In this document: piece by piece, positions 24,296 through 38,200 of the stretch | How positions within the stretch are numbered: the stretch's first letter is position 1 | Layout: the number at the start of each line of letters is the position of its first letter | Source of the DNA: Lutjanus erythropterus | Lineage: Eukaryota > Chordata > Actinopteri > Lutjaniformes > Lutjanidae | Reading direction: 5' to 3' | Assembly: GCA_020091685.1 (NCBI GenBank) | Contig: CM034599.1 | Span: forward strand, 3,689,641-3,753,640 | Length of the DNA stretch: 64,000 nucleotides | Position numbers and translations under genes: made by a program | Notes under the pieces: model-generated | Database searches by the model: none | What the model was told of the DNA's origin: nothing | Seen by the model: the letters and a program-made list of their open reading frames with translations, nothing else

Positions 24296-27054
24296 AGTAA
24301 TTTATGATGTTTATAAGACATTATTCTATGTCTGAGACTTATAATTTATAATCTGTTATGACACAGAGCAGTTATTTCACTAGTGATATTACTACATCAC
24401 ATTAAATCAGACTGCGATATAAACACCCAGTTATGTTTCATGATAGAACTGTAGAGAGGGTTGACAAATTAACAGAAAATACAACAAAGTTTCATGTTTC
24501 ATAATGTGTCACCTGACTCTTAAGCAGACTTGGTATCATTAACAACCTGGCTGAACCAACAGCCAAGTTATTTTATTTCTTCATCTAAAAAGCAAACTAT
24601 TCAGTCAGGCAGTGATTTATTATGAAGGTAATATAATTATAATTTCAAGCAGTTTTCATGCACTTTACATGTTTTCAAGGATTCCTTGCAAAGGCTGCAT
24701 TGCAGTAAATTGATGTCATTTTCTGAACTGTTCTAGCTGTTCTATTATTTGCCCTTACTCACTTATTCATCAGTCTCATTGTGCTAATATTTTGTTCAAC
24801 AGTCATCCCTACAATACTGCTGATTGAGGATAATTGATTGATGCGTTTGGTCAAATTATTGTTCACATCACTCAGCTCTATTTGAGAGTTTATGCTACTT
24901 TGAGAAAATGTGTATATCAAGTTGCATATTTTAAATCACTGAATGGCCTAAAAATATCAAGATATTATTTAAAAGCCACATCACCCAGCCCTCGTTGTCA
25001 TACATGATAAAGAGCGTTATGATGAGAGGTCACAAGTGGACTCAAGTGCAAAGTGAGATTAAGAGGGTTGATTACTTAACTTGCAGGAATGATGAGTGGA
25101 GGGGTTGAATGGTTAGTGATGGCAGAGAGAAGAGGGTGGATGGTGTGAGCAGGCTGGAGTGCACGAGGGAAGCGGGCACGCTGGCGGCAGACAGGAAGCC
25201 GAGGAGGGTCCTGAAGCAAAGGGAACAGCAGCTAGGAGGCCAGGAGTCTACATGAGAAACAAATCAGAACAATTAGAGAACACTAAAGAGACTGACAAGT
25301 GGGAGACAGTTGTCATGATACCAGAATTTCAAATTCAATACTATTAAAAAAAAAAAATACTCCATACCTTTTTCAATCCCACGTCAGGAAGGAAAAACAA
25401 CTTTTCTCTCACTGTGCACAAAAAGTCAGTGAACACTGGTCTGGTTTTGCTGCTGGGAGCCAAATTTCAGGCACTTAGACAACATTTTAATAACGGCTTT
25501 GGTACTTTGATACTATCAGATGTTAATGGAAAAGAACTGATACTTTCACACTTATGACAACCTTAGTGGAAGAAGGTCCAGGGTTGACAAACTGCTGGAG
25601 TGATGAGCTGCAGGTGAGCAGACCGGCAGTGGTGATGAGCAGACTGCAGACAGGTGTGTCGAGGAGCTGAGCTGGGAGCCAGGAGAGAAGCCACGCCCAC
25701 AAACACACAGGTACAGAGGAAAAACGTGGAGAATAACAGTACGGCCTTTGCCATGACATACAAAGCTTTTAAATGTATTGTAATGTCTTATGAATGTGCT
25801 CACAATGAATTATAGACAAAGAGAGTGTAGTTACAACCACTGTGTTGAGTAACAGCAGGTAAAGTGATGTGACAGATGTGTGAAGAAGCTCTGCAAGTCG
25901 TGTGTGAAAACGACAAACCCAGTTCTCATTTTAAGATACTTTAATGGCCACAAATAAAACCACAAAACAATACTCCAGTTCTGCAGCATTACGAAAACAA
26001 AAAATAATTCCAAAATAAACATAATAAATCTTTTTTTAAAGAGGACTGAGATGACAAAGCAAGTATACAGTATATAAAATATGCAATAAAACAAGGAACA
26101 TCCATTTATCCGACCCATTAAACACAAAATCACAAAAAAGGCGTCACCTACCATCTGTGCTGAGAGCTTCTTGCTTTTTATGTGCTCTTACAAATGTAAC
26201 TTTATTTATACCACAGGATGAACACTGTTCTGAGCTCCCAAAGGCAGTTTAACGTTTCCTGGAGAGTTATGTCACTCGACACTATTGCTCGAGCCCTGAG
26301 TTATCTTGTCTTGATAAGATTCAGTACCTTGTGCTGTGCCTATTCTTAGAATTAAAGGAACACACACACACACACACGCACACACAAGCATATTTCTTAC
26401 CAGTATAAAGCTAATCAAACGCATCACAGTCTAATAAATACAAGAACAAAACTTTTTCTGGCAAAACTGCAAAGCCATGATAACACTGTAGAAATACTGT
26501 TAAAGTTTTGATTTCTTTTGCTGTGAAATTATAAGTCTAATAAATATTATGTCAATGTGAAGGGGTCACATTTTTAATTTGTATAAGTCCGGCTCTCCTT
26601 TTCATCACGATCCGAGCATTAATGCAGCAGCGGATATTTTAAGAGCTACACTCAAGGTTGCCTGTTAAGCTTAAGGTTAGTTTCTAATTAGTTGTTTGTC
26701 ATGCGGACATGCGGTTTTGCAGCTTGACCAGAAATTAAAAACTGCTGCGAAGCTTCACAGGAGTCACGGAGTATTTTTAACATGAGGAGTTATCATCATT
26801 ATTCATGTTATGGTGCTGTTTGAGGATTTATGGTGGGTTTATGGGATGGATTTATGTGGATTTACGGTATGTAATCACAGGCAGCGGAAACAAATGTAGG
26901 AGATTTGTTTCCGTCAATATTAGATTTGAATATTAGATTAGTCAAATAGAGGCTATTTGGGATCTCCTCAAACAAAAGTACGGAAGCCCAGAGGGGCAAG
27001 TGAGAAAACAAACTGTGGTCAGATCTAAATTGTTTTCTCTCCACTGTCTATGAC
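24296..27054. other. Intergenic sequence between repeat clusters
   Basis: No coding exon or RNA gene is recognised. A CA microsatellite lies at 26360-26386. GA-rich, GC-richer segments at 25020-25290 and 25565-25745 look like old repeat fragments, but I cannot name them. A minus-strand AATAAA at 26201-26206 is a remote polyadenylation candidate for SLC15A4. Confidence 0.4.
26360..26386. repeat. (CA)n microsatellite, interrupted
   Basis: CA repeats with one GCA interruption, about 13 units. Confidence 0.9.
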
Positions 27055-27390
27055 TTAAAGGGTTAGTATGGATTATTTGATGTGGGTTTGTATGAGATAC
27101 CATGAGAGCTATAGTCAGTGTATTAGTTGCTATAGATGGCGGTCGGCATACCCTCAGTTTTGAGAAGCACTGGTGTGGACAGGACCAGCAACAAAAGGTA
27201 TTTTAGCCACTTAAAAAAGGTCCACACAGAAAAAGGAAGGAGGTGGGGGGGGGGTGGTGGTTCTGTGCTGGTACTCATGCTGCTTCTGCAAACTGGGGGC
27301 AAGTCGACCACCATCGACTGAAGGTTATACACAGACTGTGGATAAGTACCACATACAGCCACACTTAAAATAATCAAAACTACCCCTGAA
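27055..27390. repeat. Fold-back MITE family A, copy 5 (compact, 336 bp)
   Basis: The left end is TTAAAGGGTTAGTATGGATT and the right end, reverse-complemented, is TTCAGGGGTAGTTTTGATTA. Left arm blocks ATAGATGGCGGTCGGC and TGTGGACAGGACCAGC are mirrored by CGACCACCATCGACTG and TGCTTCTGCAAACTGGGGGC on the right. Almost no core remains, so this is the minimal form of the family. It may lie within the SLC15A4 3' UTR if the distal poly(A) signal is used. Confidence 0.8.
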
Positions 27391-28199
27391 GTCAGAAACA
27401 CAGGAGAAAAAAAAATACTCAGAAAATGGATCACCTCACTTGCCTCTGGGCTTCAGCACAAAAGCCCTCCTCTGTCACAACATTAACAACATTAAAACAA
27501 ATTTCCTGTTCAATGTGATCACAACTATGTTACTGCATAGGTATTTGAAGCCCACCATATCTAATCAAGAAATAATGCTAACATCCAAGTACATTTAATG
27601 CACAAATACCCCAGTTTTAGACTGAGATGTAAGTCTATAAATCATTTAAACAGTCAGTTTGACTAAATTCTGATGCACCACACCAGGGTCAGTAAAATGA
27701 TTAGTCCAAAAATAAGACTTTGTTAGAAAACAGAAAGTAAAAGTCTAGCTATAAAAACAACCAAGTATTCTTCATGATGATTAGAAAAAAACATTATTAT
27801 ATTGTATTTGTTTATGGCACCACTCCTCAAGTCAAGTGCAAATGATCAAAGAAAGGCAACAAGAGTAAACACACAGGAGAGAGGGAGCACAGAAATGATT
27901 CAAACATGGCTCCTGCATTAACCTCTATACTTTTAGTGCTACCTGTGCATTCATACAGCCATGTAAAACCATTATTGTTATAAAAAGGATAAAGAGTTCC
28001 CACTTAAAAGCTAAAATAAACATAAATAAGAAATATATCATCATAACAGGATCATTTGTGACTTCTTCTGTAGGAGGTAAACCAAACCTTTGTAGGATTT
28101 CATTAGTAAGTACCTATCTGACAGGGTCTTTGGGCACTGAGCGATACGACTGGAAAAGGCAGTTGTGGTGGCGGGGATGCGGGGAGGTGTGTGTGGGGG
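27391..28199 (-). other. SLC15A4: Probable SLC15A4 3' UTR
   Basis: Immediately downstream (minus strand) of the SLC15A4 stop codon. The nearest plausible signal is ATTAAA on the minus strand at 27594-27599, about 600 nt from the stop. A canonical AATAAA is only found at 26201-26206. No coding features are visible. Confidence 0.4.
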
Positions 28200-28354
28200 T
28201 CAAGAGGAGGAGGTACGTCTCTGCCTTTGGCTTCCTGCTCTGCCCTTCTGCTTGTCATACTTGACAGAGATGATAAGAAAGACGAGCAAGGTGACGCCCT
28301 GGATCCCCGCCAGGAGGAAGAAGTAGTAGTGCAGGGAGCAGTCGTTGATATTAC
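28200..28354 (-). CDS. SLC15A4: SLC15A4 terminal coding exon (TM12 and C-terminal tail)
   Basis: The minus-strand acceptor TTCCAG at 28360-28355 is followed by 155 nt to TGA at 28202-28200. It completes a split Gly codon and encodes [22 protein letters not shown]12 (about [20 protein letters not shown]), then SVKYDKQKG and a Ser/Arg/Gln-rich end. SLC15A4 (PHT1) exports histidine and small peptides from endolysosomes with protons. In mammals it also scaffolds TASL for IRF5 activation downstream of endosomal Toll-like receptors. Extending the frame upstream through the acceptor gives no family-like residues, which supports the junction. The adjacent intron is the longest in the window. Confidence 0.94.
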
Positions 28355-28383
28355 CTGGAAGGACAGAAAACAGGGACATTATT

Positions 28384-28560
28384 AGAATCAGAATCAGGTT
28401 TATTGCCAAGTAGGTTTTCACATATAAGTTATTTGCCTTGGTATATTGGTGTATAACAATAAACACAGTATGAGAAAATATAAATGAAGATGAAAGCAAA
28501 TACTGCAAATCAAAAAGCATAAATAGAAGATAGAAAATTGACTTAACACATGAAAAAATA
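28384..28560. repeat. LINE-tail-like interspersed repeat
   Basis: It begins AGAATCAGAATCAGGTTTAT, then TTGCCAAGTAGGTTTTCACA, a phrase common at the ends of fish retroposon-derived repeats. A similar, shorter motif is at 33612-33650. The element class is uncertain. Confidence 0.5.
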
Positions 28561-31389
28561 TTACAAAACAATAAAAAGTCAAAGAATGCAGATCTCCAAC
28601 AGGAAAAAAAATAAAGTTTTTTGTATCATATGGTACAGTATATCACATGGTATAGTGTAAGTTTACCTTCTTGCCAGGACTGTGCAAAACATGTGCATTT
28701 GTTGCATATTTACTATATTTTTCCCACCTGTATATACAGTGTCTCACAGCTGTTTATGTGTAGCAGAGTGCATCAAACCCATCTCTGTTAACTTGTTCTA
28801 TACTTACTACTCTTAACTCATACTGTGCTCTGCTATTCCTTTATTTTATTTGTACCTTTTACTCTTTATCTGTGTATAGTATTCTTATTTGAACATAATT
28901 CTTACAGTGAGTGGTATGTTGACCAGTTATAAAGAAGTAGGGAGAGATTTCTTTTATTTAGATCTTTTTAGTTATTATAGTGGAAACCCAACCACTTCAG
29001 TCCAGAAGTTCTTCCAAAATCAACAAAATCCTCATCAAAACTCCTCATAGCCATTTCAAACATTTTATTCTTTAGAACATCACGATCAACCACGCAGCTT
29101 TACGACAATATAACAGATATAGAAATCTACATTTCAGGAGAGACTCTAAATAATTTACACTCGATGTTGCCTGTTCAAAGGTTGGAGCCTGCATGTCCCA
29201 GTGGAGGTTGTGGCTGTGCAGGAGGTTAATGTTTTGGCACAGAGCTGATTAGATCGCCCCCCAATAATTGAACTGAATTCCAACAAGTAATCACTGTCAT
29301 GTTCAATTTTTCACATTTATAACAAACTAAACTTCATGAAAATCTGTAACAAAAACGAGGATTTATTCATCTCGTATCGTGTCTAACTTTAGTGGATCAT
29401 GACATTTCTGGTGTGGATTTAATCTGCAGATGCTCCGGTTTAACATGAAATGAAACTTTTCTATGGATGTCAGTTTTTGATCAACAATTAAGGCCAAAAA
29501 CGTTGTTGGCAACAGGCTCGGTAAGCCTTGTTTTTAGCAAGGAATTAATTTTATTATTCTTTAATATTAATAATTTAGATAATAAATGATTGATACTTGG
29601 CATTTGTGTGTCGAATACTACAATACCGTGCAATATTTTTTTTTTCCCACCCCTAGCAACCATGAGAGGTCCTTGGGCATACAGTCATAAGTGTGAACAA
29701 AAAATATAATAAAATAAAAATTAAATAATGGTAGTAAATGTCCTTGAAGAATACAATATCACCACTGTTAAAATGAAGGAGCTGTACAGTTTTGTGCTGT
29801 AATGTGCAAAAAAGAATCCAAATAGAATCCAAACCGCTGAGAAGCAAGTTGGGCGTCAAGATGATGCTTAAAAACTGAGGAGCTGCACGGCAAAATGACA
29901 AATATGTAAATTTGGAGAGAACAAAAGAGCCAGTCGCGACATATTCAGGAGGGGGACAGCAGGAGGGTTCTTTTATCACAGAGTACTACTCCATGTTAAG
30001 AGAATACCAAAGGTAAAGGTAAACGGCCACAAGCTTGCAAATGTGGCAGGTTGCTGTGTTTTTGTTAGACTTCAAAGGTATGCTTGAAGTGAGCATGGCA
30101 GGGAAACATGATTCTGTCAGGAATTAGGATTCAGCAGACGGGGGCTTGTTACTTCTCATCTCACCACAGTGTGAAACCTTCTCAAAGTGAAGACGGTTGA
30201 CCTCGCTCTTCACCGTCGATACAGAGAGGCCGTATTGATGATGTGGGACTGAAGCATCAGAAATAACAGAGCGATATGGTCCCTCAGCTGTGATTCGAGC
30301 CAGGGAGTCTTTGATCGGTATTAAAGGACGGTTTGTTTCCTCATGGGGATGGGATGCAATAAAAACAAGAAAAATAAACTGATGCCTCCACTGCGATTTG
30401 CGTGGAGGCAGAAGGGGAAAACAAAAAGATTGTGCAGAGACTGACAGAACTGAGGACATAAAGTTCCAAGCATTAAAAAATACTATTTGTTGCCATCATC
30501 TACCCATTGTTCCCTCTGGGTCTGGAGATTTCGACCAGCAGCCTTTAAACTCTAACCGTCTTAACATTTGCTGCATGCTGAGTGAAGTGGTCGTCCTCAT
30601 TCAGCAACAAAGCTCAAGAGGAAAAGCTCTAAACAAATCCTGTTTTCCCCTTGCTGGGGTTTTACATGAAGGGCAAAGCTGACGACAGTACAATTGTCTC
30701 CACTGTTCAAGTATGGAGACAATTGGATTGGCATTAGAACAGCTTTTGTCCTCTTGACCATGTCAGGCAGACCAATTGACTTTGTAGTCAACAGCATGAG
30801 ACGAGGGTGTTTACTACTCTGCTGTACGAGGACACATTTTTGGGCGAGCTGGTTGTTGAAGTGTGCCTCATACTGAGCCAACAAGGAGTGAATCTTTTTT
30901 TCCTGCGGCAGCACACTTTAAGTTGGAGTGCAGGACTTTTACATATAAATGAACGTCCGTTACGTTCAAGGCCTTAATACCAAATGATTTCACACAATGC
31001 TGATTAAACCAATCACTGGCAGGTTAATCTCTCTGCATTAAGCAGTATGGAACTAATAGAGTATTAAAATCTGGTGTCTGTGGTGACGCTCCTGTGCTGG
31101 GGCGCAGGTAGTGATGGATTTTACGTCAACCAGCAATGATTGGTTTGCGAGAGTTGACAGGGGAGGAACCATATGGTGGAGCCTATGGAAGAAAAAAACC
31201 TAAGAAGAACCTTTCTAAAACTCCAGATAAAAAAGAAACTCAACGTTTAACGGAAGGATTACACTCAATAAACAGAAAGTATTTCATGGCAAGGACAGAC
31301 AGTAGCTTTTTCTCGAGTGGTGTTCACTGCTGAGCTAAATGGGTGGAGTTTATCCTAATCCAGCTCCAACTCTCTGGACCTAGCTACAC

Positions 31390-31576
31390 CCAAATCCTAC
31401 TATGGTGACTCGCTCTCCTCTGCCTCTGATTGGTTAGTCCTTGTTGCCTTTGTTGATTTGGTTGCTTAGGTTTAAGGGATGAGGAGTAAGATTGTTTGAG
31501 TTTGGGTAAGAATATCATGGTAAGCCAATCAAAGGTATAGTGGGAAGGGTCATGCCTTCGCCATAGTAGGATTTGG
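31390..31576. repeat. Small MITE-like inverted repeat
   Basis: The left end is CCAAATCCTACTATGG and the right end, reverse-complemented, also begins CCAAATCCTACTATGG. Partial inner matches include CTGATTGGTTAG on the left and GATTGGCTTACC (reverse) on the right. The 187-bp length and perfect 16-bp ends suggest a non-autonomous DNA element. Confidence 0.72.
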
Positions 31577-31739
31577 AAATTTGTGGCTCGCCCTCATTGA
31601 TTATTGTACAAAAGCATAATTTTATCACTGATTCGGGTGAAACTGGATCATATTTTATAGAGAACATATTTTATGGTTTTTCCTCTGATTGTCCTCTGTG
31701 ATTTTCTGTTTCCTGATGAACACATAGCTTTTCTTGTTG

Positions 31740-32100
31740 CTAAAATAGTTGTCTGCTGCTAACTGTAGCTGTCGTTAGCATGCAACAGAACTGGGCTCAG
31801 CAGCCTCCCATTCAACGCATTGGAGCGGGACCTAACACACCCTCTGAGACTGACAGGGAATACAGTACTGTTGGCTGAGTCAGCTAGCTGCATGGCTAAC
31901 CGAGCTTACAGCACTACAGTTAGAAGCAGTAAGCGGTTAATCAGTTTAGCAACAAGCAAAGCCATCTTTCCATCATTTCCATAAATCCCTGTCGGTCTCG
32001 GAGGCTGTGTTTGGTCCCGGTCTGACTGCGTTCACTGGGATGCTGACTCACCATCAGCTAGGAGCTAAACCCTGCAAGTAAACCACCTCCATTCTGTCTT
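31740..32100. repeat. Interspersed repeat shared with 39050-39300
   Basis: Shared text includes CTCTGAGACTGACAGGGAA (with CTCTGAGACTGATGGGGG in the other copy), ACACAGTACTG/ATACAGTACTG, GCATGGCTAAC(C/T)GAGCT and CTACAGTTAG. The two copies are in the same orientation, diverged, and about 7.3 kb apart in one intron. Confidence 0.6.
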
Positions 32101-32791
32101 CCCTGTCATTTAACTGGCCTCCATTGGTCTTGGGGTGGGGCTACCTGGGCTGGGGTGTGGCTGAACCTAGAAATGTAGCTGGACTGGGCCAAGCAAGTGA
32201 GCAGCCTCTCTGTTGGAGAGCACTGAATGAAGAGAAACAACTGCGGGTGGACACAGAAGTTGTGTTACTGCTCTTGGACAAGTTGGTATTTGTAAAATAT
32301 TTGAAGTAGGCAATGTAGCCATTACATTTACTTATGGATACTTACAGACTATTGTCTTGGAGCTGTGGGTTTTTCTCTATATTTTTGTTACTATTTCTGA
32401 ACACAGGGTTTTGAGTGTTGTAACATTTGAAAAGAGCACTCCTGGGGATGGGTGAGACGGGAGCAAGAAGTGTTTGTGTTATTACTCTCACTGTCAGAAG
32501 GGGAAGACAAAAGTTCAAAAACATGCCTTTGGTTCATCTAACAGTCTCCATGTAGGGCTCAGTTTCACCAGTGGACAGAGATACCTATAGACTCCATCCG
32601 ACATTATCATCAAATGAGTCGATGTGAAGCCCTGAAGCAATCTGCCGTCTTCCTCAGAAAACTCCCATTAACATCTCCATGTGGGGCTGTCACAGCGAAT
32701 AAAGAGCCAGAGAAAGAGGAGCAGGCTTGATTTTAATTAGATATGGGGGCAATTATCAATTCAAGTTCTGCCTCTTCACATGGCAGGGAGA

Positions 32792-32826
<35 letters not shown>
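32792..32826. repeat. Compound (GT)n(GA)n microsatellite
   Basis: About 8 GT units run directly into about 9 GA units. Confidence 0.92.
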
Positions 32827-33611
32827 TATTCAAGTACAGTCTCGTTACACCTGTCAGTTTACAGTTAAAAGCCCCCTGGGTCAACATGGTCCTTACAGTA
32901 TAAAAACAGAAGCTCTAAAGATCGTTCTGGTTTTTTTTTTTCTTACCTTACTTCTGGCTATTTTAGTGCATTACTTTGGAACATTGTCAATATAATGCAG
33001 GTATAAAAACACAGCTGAAATTACTGCAGATACTTCTGCAGTTCCTAAAACTTTTTACAGCTTTACTTTAGGACAGAAGGTCAAACAGTTCAACTACACA
33101 GTACAGTTGAGTCGGGCCAGAACGTCAGCACCAGCCACCAGCCAAATCCTGGTAAAATGTGCAAGTGGCTGGGACATTTGCACCACTCACCACCCCCCCA
33201 AAAAACATGGGAATCTATTAAGCATCTGGTCAAATTTGATCAATCATTACTCATTTGGGATGGTGGACAAAAAAAGTTACTTTTGCACCCTGCAGCTGAG
33301 GTCATCGCCCTTTACACTAACAAAACCCGGGCCTGAAGGGCTGAATGTGTTGTAATCAAAGAATCCAGAAAGCGTGCTCCTGCTTCAGTTACCCTGCCCT
33401 TTGCACAGCCTTAGAATGATGAGCTTACACACAAGATGAGCTGTTACAAGATGTTAACAAGACTAAGGGTCCCATTTTAATTAAGCGAGCACAATGACAA
33501 GTGCAAAGCGGTAGGTCTGGGGCGCATGGACTGTGTGGGCGTCTCCAAGCTCAACTACTATTTTGGTCTGTGTATGTGCTGCAGCACAAAGTGCAAAAGG
33601 GCTGGCTGAAG

Positions 33612-33720
33612 TGGAATATAAATCAGAATAGAGTAAAGCTTTAATGTCCCAGAGGGCCAATTTGGCTTGCAAGCAGCAGTCAGGACTAGTGACTATTTAA
33701 TACAACAATGAATTGCAATC
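33612..33720. repeat. Retroposon-tail-like repeat fragment
   Basis: It reads AATCAGAATAGAGTAAAGCT, then TTAATGTCCCAGAGGGCCAA, the degenerate form of a common fish repeat end. It is followed by a tetranucleotide microsatellite. Confidence 0.5.
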
Positions 33721-33730
33721 CATACAATAT

Positions 33731-33754
33731 ATACATACATACATACATACATAC
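33731..33754. repeat. (ATAC)n microsatellite
   Basis: Six perfect ATAC units. Confidence 0.95.
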
Positions 33755-34538
33755 AGAGGGTGTGGTGATTATTAAACACTCTCTCAGCGAGTCACATCGC
33801 TGGTCTTATCACTCCGAAACAACTGTGCCTATCACAGTGAAGCATGACATCAACGGCTCAAATGGAAATATGCCTCTCTAGGAAATCATAATGTTGTCTT
33901 AATGGTGCAGACGTGAAGACACAGGACCAGAAGTCTGCAGCCCGAGGCAGATGCTGTGGTTTTTAGTACCATTATGATAGAAATTAAATAAAAAATACTT
34001 TGGTGAAGCAGTTTATACGATCACATCAAACCAATGCCATTTCAGTTATAATTCTGCTGTGTTTCATTTTGTAAATATTTCATCATATTTCCTTCCATCA
34101 TATCTGAAAATATGACACACCAGTGTTTGCTTCGTAATGGATTTCAAAAAAAGATAAACACCATGAACTGCTGATTTTTTTTTTTTTTAAATAAATAGGA
34201 AAAGAGGCTGTGATGCACGGGATTAATGAGTGCTAGTAATCTGATCCCTCCTGCATGAACAGGAGAATGCACAGTTAAAACCAACCAGTCTGATGTGTGT
34301 GGTTATTCTGTAGCAGCCCTGTGTCGTTTGGAAGTTATTTATTCATTAATTAAGGTAAAAACAGCGGACAGACGTGTGTAATGGTATGTAAATAAACTGG
34401 CACAGCACTTTTCTAATCGGTGGGTGCAGGTTTATCACATACATGTGTCCTGTCGCCTTCGAAAATTTAATTAACTAAATAAAAATCTTTATAAAACAGT
34501 TGTGCACAACAAACCCTATAACAATCATGTTTCACGTA

Positions 34539-35227
34539 TTAAAGGACCAGTGCGTAGAATTTGGTGGCATCTAGTGGTGAACTTGCAGATTACAGCTATA
34601 GACAGTATAAAAAGTAGTGGATGGACTGCATGTGACTTCACACATAGGTTCCTAAAAAAACGCTTTGAAGCTCTTGGGCGGAGCTGAGGCAGACAAATTA
34701 ATTGGCTACCTAGTGGCTAGCAAGCGGCACCCACCTGTCACTCAAACGGGCATACTGGTAATTATGCAGAGCATTAAACCTTAATATAATGTACATAAAA
34801 ATTAGGCCCCTGTCTAATGGAACTAACTAATAGCAGCTGACTTCAAATTGTTCACACTGTTAACTGAAATGGACAGTTTTTTGGCAGTTTTACATTGGTT
34901 TTATTTTCTCATGCTAGTTGCCACTTGATTGCAAACACCTCACTTCACTCTCCACTTCCAAGTGTGTAGGAGAATCTACGTTGGCAACAAAAATCCCAAA
35001 AAATGTGGCCCTCTAGAGCCAGCGGTGCAACACGTCAGCCTCCGTGGCAGAGGACCCGTGCCCTCTGCAGACAGAAACAGCTTACTCATAACGAAAGATA
35101 ACGAAAACAAAGATTCTTACTTTCAGGTGATTATACACTAATGAAAATATACTATTAATTATTATTTTCTATTTCCGCCATATTCTACTAATAAATCTCC
35201 CTAAATTGTACACACTGGACCATTTAA
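34539..35227. repeat. Inverted-repeat DNA element with TTAAAGGACCAGTG ends
   Basis: The left end TTAAAGGACCAGTGCGTAGA and the right end, reverse-complemented (TTAAATGGTCCAGTGTGTAC, then AATTTAGGGAGATTTATTAG), match. The right half contains the family phrases GTGATTATACACTAATGAAA and GGAGAATCTACGTTGGC. A block at about 34600-34930 interrupts the usual order and may be a secondary insertion. No transposase is visible. Confidence 0.7.
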
Positions 35228-38200
35228 TTATAAATCAGTGCAGCCTAATTTACTGATATTAAACAGTAAACATATACTGGCTGGTGAGTGAGTGTTACTG
35301 CTGTGCAGTTGCTGCATGTAATTTGTCTGCTGTTGTCGATAATATCATCAGATTGCAGCAGAGCGATGTTGCAACATCACAACAACATGGTTCTGAAACA
35401 CTTTCAGCACAAATCTAACACCCATTTACTACCAAAATACCAACAACTCTCTTTGCAGTGCTTCATCTGAATGAAGCTCACACCTGTGCACCGTGTGCTG
35501 GGCACCAAATTACCACCAAAGCAAATTTCAAGGTTGCTGCACTGACACAAAACGGGGCCCTAAGAGTCTCCAGCCCTGTTAGTGGTTTTGCTGATGTTTA
35601 GCAGGTATTATGTTCACTATGTTAACCACCTCAGTTTAGTGTGACAGCATCCTAATGGTTTATACATTAGTTATTTCCAAGAAATTTCCTAGAGGGTTTC
35701 CTGGAAAGAACCTTGGTACTAATAACAACAAAAATAGGACTTTTCTTCAAAGTAAAACATCCTTTTAAACACAAATATACAGCTTTAAAAGGAGGCTTCA
35801 GTGAATATCCAGGGTTTTCCCTTCCTATTTCACTCAAAGGTTGACCGCCTTTGTATTAGTGGCTGCAACCTTTGTTGAAAATTCCAACAAAAGAAGGTTG
35901 TTGTTTTTTTGCACCAATGCCTTTGTGCTGACTTTCCCATGTTATTGAAAATTCTAATTAAAAAATATATATTAAATTGGTCTAATTAGCATTCCTATTT
36001 TGATTGCTAATGTGTAATTCATTTATTTTACATAAATATTTGAGTTGAAAATAACTTACAATAGCTGGTGACCAACTGACTCCACACCAATATCAAACAT
36101 TAGGCCTGATACACTGGATAAATAAGACATGCCTCTTTTTACTGGATTTTAGTGCACCTTCTATTTTATATTAATATTTTTTTTATTAAAATTCCAACCT
36201 GTTGGTACCTGTTCACTGCTCACACTGAATATTTGTTTTCCTTCATCATTCTTGACCCACGTTTTATCAAAAAATAGAGCCAGAAGAGTGAAAGGTACAC
36301 AGACAGACTGCACAATCTGCAACTGAGTGTTTTTATGTTGATTCCCGTGCCAGGTAAAACAGTGTAATTTGTCACTATCTTCGTCTTTGTTCCATCTTGG
36401 TATAAAATTTAAATCCCTGTGGTGTGTCAAATCATGATTTTATTACTCAAGCACACAGTGTACATTGTGCATGCTTCACATGTTCTGAAGCCTTGGGCAC
36501 CTTTATCTCAAAAAAATATCCAAAAAATATTAAATTATTATTTATTTATTACTTGAAATTTAATTCTCTGTATATTATATTAAATTGTGTTCTTGCCCGC
36601 AGACACATTTTCATGTTCAGCTGAAAAACTAAAACACTGACTTGGTTACACAAGCAATCAATCAAAATTAATTAATGAACCAACTGAACATCATCTCTGT
36701 TTTCCTGATAATTGATACAAAATTTAAGACTTCTTTCCATAAAACTTCTTTATTAAATTATTTAAAAATTACAGATCAGCAAAACAAAACGTTACCAAAT
36801 TTTGACGGGCGTGCGGAGGAAAAATCTAGAGTCCTGTTCCAGATTTCACACCATCTGTTCATCAGTGAAAAGCTGTCAAGATGTTTCAATCTTCAGTCTT
36901 CATTAATGACCTCAATGCTTACTACAAAAGTCTATGAATCAAATAAGAGATCAGGGACAACACAGCAGCAAAATAACGGTACAGTAGTTTAAGGTGAGAT
37001 GATGCTCTCTGCTAATATACACATAAATCTGCCCATGTGCTCACTGTCAGCAGCTGTGATAAAAACATGCCAGTGTTTCACACCGAGGGCCTGTATTACA
37101 TCCATCTCGCTGCATTAGAGGCAGCTGAGTTACACCTAACACAGAAACCTTCATGTTCTTGTACATGATTTAACAGGGCGTCCTCTTCCACTGATCAAAG
37201 AGCAGGATTAACTAATTTGAAACAAGTGATCTCTGTGCTTTGCATGATCACTTGGCGATCAGCAGAGCAGATCGCACTCTGTAATGTCACCATCGTGCAT
37301 ATAAATAATTCTTTTTCCACTCTCTCTGTTGTATGCGTGCTCTTGTGGATAATTAGAAATCGAGGGGAATAAAGGAACACGGCAATGATGGGCTGTATCA
37401 AACAGGAGTGATTCAGTCAATGCTCTTTGCACTGGGCCATCTCTATAGCTTGAAACCTTTGATCAAGGAACAGAGAGCCGGCTGATGACTGAAGTTCTGC
37501 CAGAGCATTAATGACTTGAGTGGCAAATGGAAAACCTGACACTCTGACCCCAGTCACAGTTCTGACTTATTTAGCTGCCATCCTAATCTGGTCAAAAGTT
37601 TAAACTCTTGACAAATATATCAAAAACAAAAGCAGCGTTTAAATAATTCATGAAGTGCAAAACAATGTGCTTGACAGGGGAGCACGGCAGGAAAAAGGGA
37701 AGTGCATTTGCAGCGAGGGCGCTTGTATTTTCAATCGATAATTCACCTTAAGAGTCTGCCTCTGCACTCTTAATTAAGAGAGCAGAGTCGCTTACAAAAA
37801 GCAAGGAATACGGCATACAAATTATTCTGAGGGAAAACATGTGTATCCTGGCCGAAAACAGCAATATCAGGAGTGTTTAGTAAAATATGATCCGTTTAGA
37901 GTAGAACATGGACAGAATGAAAATAAGTGCAGCTACATTTTCAACCCTCTCTGCGTTTGGCTCTTAAGCAGTTACTGACTGTGAGCATGAGGCATGTAAC
38001 AAATCCCAATTTTAGGACATTTTTGCTCCTTTGCTGGAGAAAATGTTCTTACCACAGCCTGAAGATTATTCTGACAGATGACTGGTTCTCAACCTTTGTT
38101 CCAGATTTCACAACTTCTCCCATAACTAGGACCCCAGGAATGAAAAAAAGCAAAAAAAAAGCAAACAGCTCATCTTTTTGGAACAGTCCTGAAAATTGTG

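Noticed and set aside
25020..25290. GA-rich GC-richer block considered as an exon or CpG promoter
   Set aside because: No CpG enrichment, no splice-bounded frame, no family-like peptide; more likely an old repeat.
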